Positions 1-7,393 of a stretch of 23,987 bases of DNA are shown in pieces (positions within the stretch are counted from its first letter, which is position 1; each line of letters begins with the position of its first letter). The DNA lies in assembly GCA_964528095.1 (NCBI GenBank), contig CAZGSG010000065.1, positions 1-23,987 of the forward strand, in the 5' to 3' direction. The translations under genes and the position numbers were made by a program. The notes under the pieces are model-generated. The model was not told the origin of the DNA. It saw only the letters and a list, made by a program, of their open reading frames with translations, and did no database searches. Source of the stretch: CAZGSG01 sp964528095 (GTDB lineage Bacteria; Bacteroidota; Bacteroidia; Chitinophagales; Chitinophagaceae).

Positions 1-455
1 AGTCTTCTTCTTTAAAAAAATACCAGCAAAAAAAGACCGCTGCCTGTCTCCTGATAGAACGTAACGCAAGGATTAAGGCAAAAGTGGTGCAGCAGGATGA
101 GTTTGAAAAGAACGAACGACGCCTGCTTAATTTTGGGCATACGCTTGGTCATGCACTGGAGAATCAATACGCATTGTCTCATGGACAGGCTGTCGCGATA
201 GGAATGACTTATGCCTGTCATATAGCTGAAGAGCTTTGCGGGTTCAAACAAACCGCCAGGGTAGTTGCAGTATTAGAGCAATATGGGTTACCAACCTATA
301 CCAGCTTTGATAAACAAAAAGCAATGGATGTGTTGAAGATGGATAAGAAGAGGGAGCGAAAAGAAATGAATTATATATTGCTGGAAAAGATCGGCAAAGG
401 TATCGTTCGATCCATACCGCTTATTCAACTGGAAAAGATCATCAATAAATTTTAA
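1..455 (+). CDS. aroB: 3-dehydroquinate synthase, C-terminal part (5' end outside the window)
   Basis: Converts DAHP to 3-dehydroquinate, the second step of the shikimate pathway; the enzyme is cytosolic and uses NAD+ and a divalent metal. Frame 3 is open from the window edge to the TAA at 453-455, so about 150 C-terminal residues are present. The family signature NFGHTLGHALE lies at 129-161 and supplies metal-ligand histidines. The stretch GQAVAIGM follows at about 186-209, also typical of the family. The GTG at 84 is internal, because homologous sequence (KVVQQDEFEKNERR) runs through it. aroA starts 65 bases downstream on the same strand and aroC overlaps aroA, so the three pathway genes are probably co-transcribed. 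The identity is secure from the signature motif and the neighbours. Only the N-terminal NAD-binding half cannot be seen. Confidence 0.95.
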   Translation, partial: SSSLKKYQQKKTAACLLIERNARIKAKVVQQDEFEKNERRLLNFGHTLGHALENQYALSHGQAVAIGMTYACHIAEELCGFKQTARVVAVLEQYGLPTYTSFDKQKAMDVLKMDKKRERKEMNYILLEKIGKGIVRSIPLIQLEKIINKF

Positions 456-520
456 CCAAGGGGTAATTGGAATAAAGATTTTCATAATCGACTTATCCAT
501 TCGCTCATACCTGATTTGTA

Positions 521-1828
521 ATGAAAGTAACCATATTTCCCTCTTCAGTAAAAGGAACGATACAGGCTCCGGCATCAAAGAGTTCGATGCAAAGGGCCTG
601 TGCTGCCGCATTGCTTACGCGGGGCACTACCATAATACAAAGTCCTGGTCATAGTAATGATGATAAAGCTGCCATGGATATCATACGCAGGCTTGGGGCT
701 AACATTGAAAACGAGGGTGATACTATCCGTGTCAACAGTCATGGTATAGATGCCATTGAAAAAGAAGTTAATTGCGGCGAAAGTGGGTTGAGTATTAGAA
801 TGTTTACACCGTTAATTGCATTAAGCGGGCAGGAGATCACGGTCCGCGGAGAAGGCAGCCTGCTAACAAGGCCGATGGATTTTTTTGATACAATACTGCC
901 CCAGCTAAATGTAAGAATAAAGAGCCTGGATGGTAAGCTGCCATTGGTGATACAGGGGCCTTTGCAGCCTGCTACTATTGAGGTAGACGGTTCGTTAAGT
1001 TCGCAGTTTCTTACGGGCCTTTTAATGGCGTATGCAGCAGCGGATGCGACCAATGTTTCGATAAAGGTGAATGAGCTTAAGAGCAAACCTTATATCGATC
1101 TTACGCTGGATGTGATGAAGCAGTTTGGAATGAAAGTACCGGAGAATAAAAATTATGAAGAGTTTATTTTTCATGAAAGTAATTCTTCATCTCCCGGTAC
1201 AGTAACGTACAGGGTAGAGGGAGACTGGAGTGGTGGCGCATTCCTGCTTGTAGCTGGCGCGATAGCCGGCCCCATCACTGTACGAGGGCTTGATATTGCT
1301 TCTACCCAGGCGGATAAAAAAATAATCGATGCGCTAATGGCGGCCAATGCAGGCATTGCAATAGATAACAAAGAGATCAGGTTGCATCCGGCAAAAATGA
1401 ACGGTTTTGAATTTGATGCCACGGACTGTCCCGATCTGTTTCCTCCACTGGTGGCGCTGGCTGCTTATTGTAAGGGTAAAACGACCATTAAAGGAGTCAG
1501 CCGGCTGGCACATAAAGAAAGTAACCGTGCGCTTACTTTGCAGGATGAGTTTGATAAGATGGGTGTTACCATTCATCTCGCAGCTGACAATATGATCATT
1601 GAAGGCGGAGCAGCCGTAAAAGGAGCTGATGTACATTCCAATCATGATCATCGTATAGCAATGGCATGTGCTGTGGCAGCATTAAAGGCAGATAGTGAAA
1701 TGGTGATCGATGAGGCACAGGCTATTAATAAATCGTATCCTGATTTTTATAATGATCTCAAATCATTAGGCGCAGCCGTATCTTTACCGGGAGATCACTT
1801 GTTTAACCTCTCAACCAATAAGCTTTGA
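521..1828 (+). CDS. aroA: 3-phosphoshikimate 1-carboxyvinyltransferase (EPSP synthase)
   Basis: Transfers the enolpyruvyl group of phosphoenolpyruvate to shikimate-3-phosphate, the sixth shikimate-pathway step. The protein has 435 residues, normal for the family. Visible motifs are the substrate-binding PASKSSMQR (K20, S21, R25), the loop GESGLSIRM (residues 86-94), SSQFLTGLLMA, the catalytic-aspartate region DCPDLFPP (D305 aligned by eye with E. coli D313), HKESNR and DHRIAMACA. The loop that reads GNAGTAMRP in E. coli is unusual here: the glycine and arginine are kept, but the Thr97 and Pro101 positions are Leu90 and Met94. The ATG at 521 is chosen because family homology begins at once (MKVTIFPSSVKGTIQAPASK). 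The stop codon overlaps the aroC start. Confidence 0.96.
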   Translation: MKVTIFPSSVKGTIQAPASKSSMQRACAAALLTRGTTIIQSPGHSNDDKAAMDIIRRLGANIENEGDTIRVNSHGIDAIEKEVNCGESGLSIRMFTPLIALSGQEITVRGEGSLLTRPMDFFDTILPQLNVRIKSLDGKLPLVIQGPLQPATIEVDGSLSSQFLTGLLMAYAAADATNVSIKVNELKSKPYIDLTLDVMKQFGMKVPENKNYEEFIFHESNSSSPGTVTYRVEGDWSGGAFLLVAGAIAGPITVRGLDIASTQADKKIIDALMAANAGIAIDNKEIRLHPAKMNGFEFDATDCPDLFPPLVALAAYCKGKTTIKGVSRLAHKESNRALTLQDEFDKMGVTIHLAADNMIIEGGAAVKGADVHSNHDHRIAMACAVAALKADSEMVIDEAQAINKSYPDFYNDLKSLGAAVSLPGDHLFNLSTNKL

Positions 1829-2820
1829 ATTCATTTGGCCGCATATTCCGCATTCATATCTTCGGTGAGTCGCATGGCGAATCCGTAGGTGTTGTTATTG
1901 ACGGCTGTCCCGCAGGGCTTGTTTTGTCTGATGCAGATCTTCTGCCCGACCTGGAACGTAGAAAAGGCGGAAAACAAAAAGGAACAACTCCTAGACAGGA
2001 AGCAGATTATCCATTTTTTAAGAGTGGTATATTCAACGGTAAAACAACCGGGGCTCCCATTACTATTTTTTTTGAGAATAATAACACCCGTAGCGGTGAT
2101 TATGATAAACAACGCAGTTTCCCACGCCCGGGTCATGCAGACCTGGTAGCCCACCAGAAATACGGAGGTAATGAAGACTACCGGGGAGGGGGGCATTTCA
2201 GTGCAAGACTTACAACAGGTTTGGTTGCAGCCGGCGCGATCGCGAAGAAATTAATGGAAGGGGTTACTATATCCGCAGCAGTTACAGCCATTGCAGGTGA
2301 AACAGATCTTGAAAAAGGCCTGCAAAAAGCCATAGATGCGAAAGACTCCGTTGGTGGATTGGTGGAGTGCAGGATCAATGGTATTCCGGCCGGACTTGGC
2401 GAGCCCTTCTTTGATTCAGTAGAATCTCAACTGGCACATATTGCATTTGCCATACCTGCGGTAAAAGGGGTTGAATTCGGGAGTGGATTTGCCGCAGCAA
2501 CAATGTTTGGTTCACAACACAATGATGCTATCGAGAACCTGGCAGGTAAAACCACAACCAATCATGCCGGTGGTATTGTGGGCGGTATAACCAATGGAAA
2601 TGAACTGGTATTCCGGATTGCTATAAAACCAACGGCCTCTACTCCAAAAGAGCAGCGCAGTCTTAACTGGGATACCGGGCAGATGGAAGATTTCGCTATC
2701 AGGGGCCGTCATGATCTTTGCGTAGCCCTTCGTGCGCCCGTGATACTTGAAGCCGCTGCTGCTGTTACCTTGATAGACCTGTTTTTATTGGAGCAACAAA
2801 TTAAAAGGGTGATACCCTGA
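1825..2820 (+). CDS. aroC: Chorismate synthase
   Basis: Converts EPSP to chorismate by anti-1,4 elimination, using reduced FMN; this is the last common step to the aromatic amino acids. The protein has 331 residues, slightly shorter than the E. coli enzyme. Family motifs are FGESHG (residues 13-18, with invariant His17), RRKGGKQKGTTPRQEAD, GGGHFSARLTTG, GIVGGITNG and the C-terminal RHDLCVALRAP. The start is a TTG at 1825. A TAA in this frame at 1819 excludes any earlier start, and the normal N-terminus (NSFGRIFRIHIFGESHG) follows directly. The TTG overlaps the aroA TGA (TTGA), which suggests translational coupling. It is the third gene of the aro run. Confidence 0.95.
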   Translation: MNSFGRIFRIHIFGESHGESVGVVIDGCPAGLVLSDADLLPDLERRKGGKQKGTTPRQEADYPFFKSGIFNGKTTGAPITIFFENNNTRSGDYDKQRSFPRPGHADLVAHQKYGGNEDYRGGGHFSARLTTGLVAAGAIAKKLMEGVTISAAVTAIAGETDLEKGLQKAIDAKDSVGGLVECRINGIPAGLGEPFFDSVESQLAHIAFAIPAVKGVEFGSGFAAATMFGSQHNDAIENLAGKTTTNHAGGIVGGITNGNELVFRIAIKPTASTPKEQRSLNWDTGQMEDFAIRGRHDLCVALRAPVILEAAAAVTLIDLFLLEQQIKRVIP

Positions 2821-2836
2821 TCTTCATCAAACGACT

Positions 2837-3139
2837 ATGCCAATTATTTACCATGTTACCACAGCTGCGGAATGGAATGCAGCGAAAGAAAAAGGAGCTT
2901 ATACAACGCCATCGCTAGCAGATGAAGGGTTTATTCATTGCAGTGAGGAACACCAGGTTGCCGGGGTATTGCAACGTTATTTTGCAGATAAGACGGGTTT
3001 GATCAAACTCATTATTGATACAGATAAATTGGAGAGCAGGTATGTACAGGAATGGTCTCCTTCTACTGAAGATACATTTCCGCATATATACGGCCCAATC
3101 AATATTGGAGCTGTGATCGACGTGGTGGCGATAAACTAG
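2837..3139 (+). CDS. DUF952 family small protein
   Basis: A 100-residue protein of the DUF952 family (Pfam PF06108), whose biochemical function is unknown to me. The recognisable family pattern is an N-terminal IYHVTTAAEW, then LADEGFIHCSEEHQV, then a central LIKLIIDTDKL and a C-terminal FPHIYGPINIGAVI. The conserved FIHCS and HIYGP histidines suggest a small ligand-binding or catalytic fold, but that is inference. There is no signal peptide, so it should be cytosolic. It starts 16 bases after aroC on the same strand and is probably the last gene of the aro transcript. It converges with the D,D-dipeptidase gene across a 94-base gap. That gap contains only a weak AT-rich hairpin (AACAA-AGA-TTGTT) as a possible terminator. 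Confidence 0.85.
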   Translation: MPIIYHVTTAAEWNAAKEKGAYTTPSLADEGFIHCSEEHQVAGVLQRYFADKTGLIKLIIDTDKLESRYVQEWSPSTEDTFPHIYGPINIGAVIDVVAIN

Positions 3140-3233
3140 AAGACGTAACGAATAACAAAGATTGTTTTATGCTGTTGGTTGGTCTTTATCTTCTATTAAT
3201 TGGACGCCAGGTTTGGTTCTCAGTTCATCCCCC

Positions 3234-3947
3234 TCACCGCTTTTTCAATTTTTTGAAATCGATATCCAGTACTTCAAACCTGGCCCCCTCCGCGAGATAG
3301 AAATGCCACCATTCTGTTTCCAGGGCTTTAAAACCATTTTTTTCCATTAGTCCTTTTAGCAGGGCACGGTTGGCCAGGACCTGTGCAGGAAGTCCGGTGA
3401 ACGTTTGGTGTGCGGTATCTGTAAAATTATCAAAGCCGGTGCCCATATTCAATTCCTGGCCTGAAGCCAGGTCGATGATCGTCAGGTCCACTGCGATGCC
3501 TTTATTATGACCGCTTCCTTTAGCCGGGTTGGCAACATAGCGCTCATCGTGCACCAGCTCCCAAAACAATACGGTAACACTGTATGGCCTGTATGCGTCG
3601 AAGATCTTTAAGCCCATGCCCTTTGCCAAAAGCGCAGTCTGTACGTTTGCGAGGGCCTGTGCCGCGGGACGTCGAAGAAAAGTGGTTTTTGTATTGGCAG
3701 GGTACATCAGCCGGTGCATAAAGTTATTGGTGCTGGCATAACGAAGGTCATAGAGGAGATCCGGCATAAGGGCGTGCAGTTCGATCATTTTTTTCGAAGA
3801 GTCCGACTTTACCTGGCTATCGTATACTTTCCAGTCGCTCACCACGACCGGCTTTTCCTGCGCCAGGCAGCTTAATGCAACCATTTTAAAAAAAATACCG
3901 ACAATTCCATATCGAATCCGCAAACGAGTATTTACTTTGTTGACCAT
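3234..3947 (-). CDS. VanX-type D-alanyl-D-alanine dipeptidase (peptidase M15D), exported
   Basis: Zinc peptidase that hydrolyses D-Ala-D-Ala dipeptide, in the periplasm in this case. The frame gives 237 residues from the ATG at 3945-3947. All hallmark residues are present: R120 in DAYRP, the zinc site SGHNKGIAVD (H147, D154), and E212 and H215 in ETEWWH. Residues 1-30 look like an export signal: a basic start (MVNKVNTRLRIR), a hydrophobic stretch, and possible signal peptidase I cleavage after CLA. The same frame stays open to 4232, but that extension would overlap the divergent transpeptidase gene by over 230 bases and has no homology-like sequence. A second candidate start is the ATG at 3884. 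The pairing with an L,D-transpeptidase points to peptidoglycan turnover. A VanA-type resistance role is not supported, because no vanH or vanA gene is visible here. Confidence 0.9.
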   Translation of the reverse strand: MVNKVNTRLRIRYGIVGIFFKMVALSCLAQEKPVVVSDWKVYDSQVKSDSSKKMIELHALMPDLLYDLRYASTNNFMHRLMYPANTKTTFLRRPAAQALANVQTALLAKGMGLKIFDAYRPYSVTVLFWELVHDERYVANPAKGSGHNKGIAVDLTIIDLASGQELNMGTGFDNFTDTAHQTFTGLPAQVLANRALLKGLMEKNGFKALETEWWHFYLAEGARFEVLDIDFKKLKKR

Positions 3948-3999
3948 ATCCTTTTGTATACAGTAAAGTAACGAAAAAAGGAACACCATTAAACCATCT

Positions 4000-5700
4000 A
4001 TGAATAGTGCACAGTACCCCGTTTTCTTCCTGCGTTTTTTATTGAGTTGTCTGTTGTTTTCTGCATGTAACAATGCAGAGAAAACGCCTGCCGCCGCTAT
4101 CGTACATTCTCCCCAGGAAATGCAGGAGAAGACAACCGAGTTGCTGCAGAATGCGGTAAGGTTTGCAAGTGAAAACCAGGGAAAGATCGATGATTCAATC
4201 CAGTTGATCCAGCCGGCGCTGGTGCAACTCATTTATGAAAAAGAAGAATTCAAACCTATCTGGAGCAGGAAAGGAAAATGGCATCAGACCGGTGATTCAT
4301 TGTTGTCATTTATCGAGCATGCGAAACTCTATGGACTTTTCCCCGAGGATTATCATTACAAGCAACTGGCATTGGTCAGGGACAGGTTTTTGGCAGATAG
4401 CCTGGGTAAATCAGCAAAGCTTGATGCTGCACTCTGGTCAAGGGCCGATCTTATGCTTACGGATGGGTTTTTACAATTGATACATGATATTAAACTGGGG
4501 CGTTTGCCAAAAGACAGTATTACGCTTCGTAAAGATTCCCTGGTAAGCAATGAGTTTTATTTGTCCGAATTAGAAGGCATTAAAAACCTTGCATCCCTGT
4601 CGGGTACAATGAGAGCGCTGGAACCTGTGCATAAAGGCTACCAGTTGCTGAAGTCGGGAATAAAAGCATTCCTGGATAGCGCGGATTACCGGGACTTCAC
4701 TATTGTGCCTTCACGCGCTAAAGATCCTGTAGCTCATAAGAACGCACTGCAAAAAAGATTATACGAAGGAGGATTTATTTCCTTCGACAGCACGGCAGCG
4801 GATTCTGTTCAACTCGCCGAAGCGGTGAAAAAATTTCAGCAAAAACAGGGTATAGCCGTTGATGGAAAAGCCGGGGATGGTACGCTGCGAATGCTAAACA
4901 TGTCGGACCGGGATAAATTTATCCGCATAGCTATTACCATGGACCGATACAAATTATTGCCTGAAAAAATGCCTGACCGGTATGTTTGGGTGAATCTGCC
5001 TGGTTATTATATGCAATTGCAGGAAAATGATACCACCCGCATCTTTTCCAAGGTCATTTGTGGTAAACCAATTACCAGGACACCGGTACTGACCAGCGCT
5101 ATATCGGAACTGGTCACTTATCCGCAATGGACAATTCCGACAAGTATCATTGTGAAAGAGATCCTGCCGGCCCTGAAAAAAAATCCCGGTTACCTGGCCC
5201 GCAAGGGATTTAGCCTGATCGACGGTAAGGGTGATGAAGTAGATCCTTATACGGTCGACTGGGCAAAATACAATAAAGGGATTCCTTACCGGGTAGTGCA
5301 GGGCAGTGGGGATGACAATGCACTGGGCATCATGAAATTCAATTTCAATAATAAATATGCCGTATACCTGCATGATACTAACCAGCGGTATCTTTTTGGC
5401 CAGGCTACCCGTTCGTTGAGCCATGGCTGTGTTCGGGTGCAGGACTGGGAAAAACTGGCTTATAATATCATTCGGTTCGATAATAAAAAATATACGGAAG
5501 AAAAGAAAGTATCGCCAACAGAGGATTCAGTAAAAAGCTGGCTAAGCCGGAAGGAAAAACACAGTATTGGGGTCAAAAACAGGCTACCTGTGTATATCCG
5601 GTATTTTACCTGTGAAGAAAAAGGCGGTAAAATTGTTTTTTATGATGATATGTATGGGGAGGACAGGTTGCTCAGGGAAAAGTATTTCGCGTCCAAGTAG
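4000..5700 (+). CDS. L,D-transpeptidase, YcbB/LdtD type, putative lipoprotein
   Basis: Forms 3-3 (or related) peptidoglycan cross-links by acyl transfer through a cysteine. The protein has 566 residues. The N-terminus (FFLRFLLSCLLFSAC) is a hydrophobic signal ending in a Bacteroidota-like lipobox with Cys23, so a lipoprotein is likely, although Phe at -3 is not the usual choice. Residues about 45-250 match the scaffold region of YcbB-type enzymes, including KPIWSRKG. A PG_binding_1 domain lies near 255-305 (AEAVKKFQQKQGIAVDGKAG). The YkuD catalytic domain runs from about 327, with H458, then S474-H475-G476-C477-V478-R479; Cys477 is the nucleophile. It is divergent from the D,D-dipeptidase gene, with only 52 bases between the starts. 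The assignment is secure, but the exact cross-link type cannot be told. Confidence 0.93.
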   Translation: MNSAQYPVFFLRFLLSCLLFSACNNAEKTPAAAIVHSPQEMQEKTTELLQNAVRFASENQGKIDDSIQLIQPALVQLIYEKEEFKPIWSRKGKWHQTGDSLLSFIEHAKLYGLFPEDYHYKQLALVRDRFLADSLGKSAKLDAALWSRADLMLTDGFLQLIHDIKLGRLPKDSITLRKDSLVSNEFYLSELEGIKNLASLSGTMRALEPVHKGYQLLKSGIKAFLDSADYRDFTIVPSRAKDPVAHKNALQKRLYEGGFISFDSTAADSVQLAEAVKKFQQKQGIAVDGKAGDGTLRMLNMSDRDKFIRIAITMDRYKLLPEKMPDRYVWVNLPGYYMQLQENDTTRIFSKVICGKPITRTPVLTSAISELVTYPQWTIPTSIIVKEILPALKKNPGYLARKGFSLIDGKGDEVDPYTVDWAKYNKGIPYRVVQGSGDDNALGIMKFNFNNKYAVYLHDTNQRYLFGQATRSLSHGCVRVQDWEKLAYNIIRFDNKKYTEEKKVSPTEDSVKSWLSRKEKHSIGVKNRLPVYIRYFTCEEKGGKIVFYDDMYGEDRLLREKYFASK

Positions 5701-5844
5701 GCGATTTGACCTGTTGTGATGGGCCGGAAAGGGCCTGTCCGATGTGGCTGGTAAACGTAAAAATTGAATGCCGTTAAAAATTAGTTAGCACAACTGGGTG
5801 TATTCCAGGTAAATAATTTATTTTAGGATATTGAACATTGCTGT

Positions 5845-5852
5845 TATTTTTG
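5845..5852 (+). promoter_or_regulatory. Probable Bacteroidota -7 promoter element of the OmpA gene
   Basis: TATTTTTG fits the TAnnTTTG consensus exactly and lies 26 bases before the OmpA ATG. The -33 position about 20 bases upstream carries only TTTTAG (from 5821), a weak match to TTTG. The rest of the 178-base gap from 5701 shows a small GGCC/GGCC hairpin near 5721-5735 without a T-run and nothing else clear. Confidence 0.45.
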
Positions 5853-5878
5853 TCCCGTTTTAACCAAACTCTCTGTTT

Positions 5879-7216
5879 ATGAAGAAAATCTTAGCCGTTC
5901 TATTGGCCTTATACCTATTTGTTCCTGACAGTTATGGCCAGGATGATGACATCAGACCAGCGGCGATAGGCGTAAGTTTTTTTCTCAATGACTTTGTAAC
6001 CCCGGCAAGGATCCGTTCTACCTCGCTGTCCAGGGTTTTTCGTGATAATCAATGGGCTAATGGAAATGAAATGTCTCCCGGTATTGCCCTCAGCTATTTT
6101 AAGGGATTACGTAAACATGTAGATTTTGCCGGAACCCTGGCGGGATCTTTTGTTCGTTATCCATTCCGTAACAGGGCTGCTTTTTCTACCGATAAATTCC
6201 TGCTTGAAGGAGATGCCGCGTTGAACTTAAAGATGGTTTCGGAAAGATACTGGGTGCAGCCTTACCTGATTGTAGGCGTAGGTGGTCATATGTATGGCGG
6301 TAAATATTTTGGAGCATTCATTCCTACGGGAGTTGGTATGAAGCTGAACCTGTTCGATGACGCGCATATTTTTGTTACATCACAATATCGCATTCCGGTT
6401 ACGGCAGAAACTTCCAACTATCATTTCTTTAACCAGTTCGGAATAGCCGGAAGAATAGCTGAAAAGAAAAAACCAGTACTTATCGTTCCTCCGACGCCTC
6501 CTGCTGATACTGACAAGGATGGCATCATCGATAGCCTGGATAAATGCCCTACAGTTCCCGGAATTGAAAAATACCAGGGATGTCCGATACCTGATACCGA
6601 CAAAGACGGTATCAATGACGAAGAAGATAAATGCCCTACAGTAGCCGGACTTGCCCGCTACCAGGGATGTCCTATACCTGATACGGATAAAGATGGTATC
6701 AATGATGAAGAAGATAAATGTATCAATGAAGCCGGACCTGCTTCTAACCAGGGATGCCCGTTTGTAGATACTGATAAGGATGGTATTCCTGATCCGGAAG
6801 ATAAATGCCCTACATTGCCTGGTACAAGAGAGAACCAGGGTTGCCCCGAGATCAAAGAAGATGTAGTGAAGAAGATCAATTTTGCTGCTAGCAATATCTA
6901 TTTCGCAACAGGCAAATTCGTTCTGTTGAGCAAATCAAACAAGGGATTGGACGAAGTAGCGAAAATACTGGCAGAAAATCCTGACATGAAACTGGCTATT
7001 GATGGTCATACCGATGATGTAGGCAAAGACGAAACTAACCAGGTATTGAGTGATAAACGTGCAGCTGCAGTAAAAGCATACCTTGTTAAAAAAGGTGTGG
7101 ATGAAAGCAGGCTGGCAGCTACAGGATATGGCGAAACAAAACCAATTGCTGATAATAAAACAGCCGCTGGTCGTCAGAAGAACCGTCGTGTTGAATTGGA
7201 GTTAAGTTATTTCTGA
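5879..7216 (+). CDS. OmpA-family outer membrane protein with thrombospondin type 3 repeats
   Basis: Structural outer membrane protein that anchors the membrane to peptidoglycan; 445 residues. A signal peptide covers about residues 1-20 (MKKILAVLLALYLFVPDSYGQ, cut after SYG). Residues about 25-205 are aromatic-rich with alternating polarity, as in an outer-membrane beta-barrel. Residues 210-325 are four 29-residue TSP3 repeats with Asp-rich DTDKDG motifs that bind calcium in this family. Residues about 335-445 are the OmpA peptidoglycan-binding domain, with DGHTDD (375-380), SDKRAAAV, GYGE and the closing NRRVEL. The ATG at 5879 gives an ideal signal peptide. It is monocistronic: its own promoter lies upstream and a strong hairpin terminator lies 22 bases after the stop. 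Confidence 0.94.
   Translation: MKKILAVLLALYLFVPDSYGQDDDIRPAAIGVSFFLNDFVTPARIRSTSLSRVFRDNQWANGNEMSPGIALSYFKGLRKHVDFAGTLAGSFVRYPFRNRAAFSTDKFLLEGDAALNLKMVSERYWVQPYLIVGVGGHMYGGKYFGAFIPTGVGMKLNLFDDAHIFVTSQYRIPVTAETSNYHFFNQFGIAGRIAEKKKPVLIVPPTPPADTDKDGIIDSLDKCPTVPGIEKYQGCPIPDTDKDGINDEEDKCPTVAGLARYQGCPIPDTDKDGINDEEDKCINEAGPASNQGCPFVDTDKDGIPDPEDKCPTLPGTRENQGCPEIKEDVVKKINFAASNIYFATGKFVLLSKSNKGLDEVAKILAENPDMKLAIDGHTDDVGKDETNQVLSDKRAAAVKAYLVKKGVDESRLAATGYGETKPIADNKTAAGRQKNRRVELELSYF
6506..6853 (+). repeat. Four in-frame 87-bp TSP3 repeats in the OmpA gene
   Basis: Four tandem 29-residue units start at 6506, 6593, 6680 and 6767. Each has the pattern DTDKDGIxDxxDKC, a variable stretch and QGCP. In the third unit the PT after KC is replaced by IN. 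In this protein class the units bind Ca2+ and form a rigid spacer between barrel and peptidoglycan-binding domain. Confidence 0.9.
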
Positions 7217-7238
7217 TAATAAATTCATGAGATAATAG

Positions 7239-7269
7239 AAAGCCTCTTAGTTTAACTAGGAGGCTTTTT
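7239..7269 (+). terminator. Rho-independent terminator of the OmpA gene
   Basis: An 11-bp stem is formed by AGCCTCTTAGT (7241-7251) and ACTAGGAGGCT (7255-7265), with one G-T wobble and a 3-base loop. A T-run follows at 7265-7269. It begins 22 bases after the OmpA stop codon. Confidence 0.9.
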
Positions 7270-7325
7270 AGCTAAGAGTTGAAGGTGAGAAAGAGGGTAA
7301 AAGAGTGTCTTCTCATAACAAGAAA

Positions 7326-7370
7326 GACTTAAAGACCGGTTAATTCAATAACCATGCTTTAAGTCCTTTT
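7326..7370. terminator. Two-tier hairpin, probable terminator of the convergent ligase gene
   Basis: Outer stem GACTTAAAG (7326-7334) pairs with CTTTAAGTC (7357-7365), and inner stem GGTTA (7338-7342) pairs with TAACC (7349-7353). On the plus strand it is followed by CTTTT and further T-rich sequence. On the minus strand it is followed by TTTCTT. It lies 29 bases beyond the stop of the minus-strand ligase gene, so it may terminate that gene or act in both directions. Confidence 0.65.
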
Positions 7371-7393
7371 TATTTTACAATCTTCTTCTTGAA

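Noticed and set aside
84..455. Independent short gene starting at GTG 84
   Set aside because: The frame is open to the window edge and dehydroquinate synthase-like sequence continues upstream of 84, so it is the 3' part of aroB.
3234..3947. VanX-like gene as evidence of glycopeptide resistance
   Set aside because: No vanH, vanA/B or vanR/S gene is nearby. The protein has an export signal, whereas resistance VanX is cytosolic.
3948..4232. N-terminal extension of the D,D-dipeptidase frame up to 4232 on the minus strand
   Set aside because: It overlaps the transpeptidase coding sequence, has no family-like sequence and lacks an export signal at its start. The ATG at 3947 gives a proper signal sequence.
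6506..6853. Repeat array as a CRISPR-like structure
   Set aside because: The 87-bp units are in frame and encode calcium-binding TSP3 repeats. No short palindromic repeats with unique spacers are seen, and no cas gene is present.
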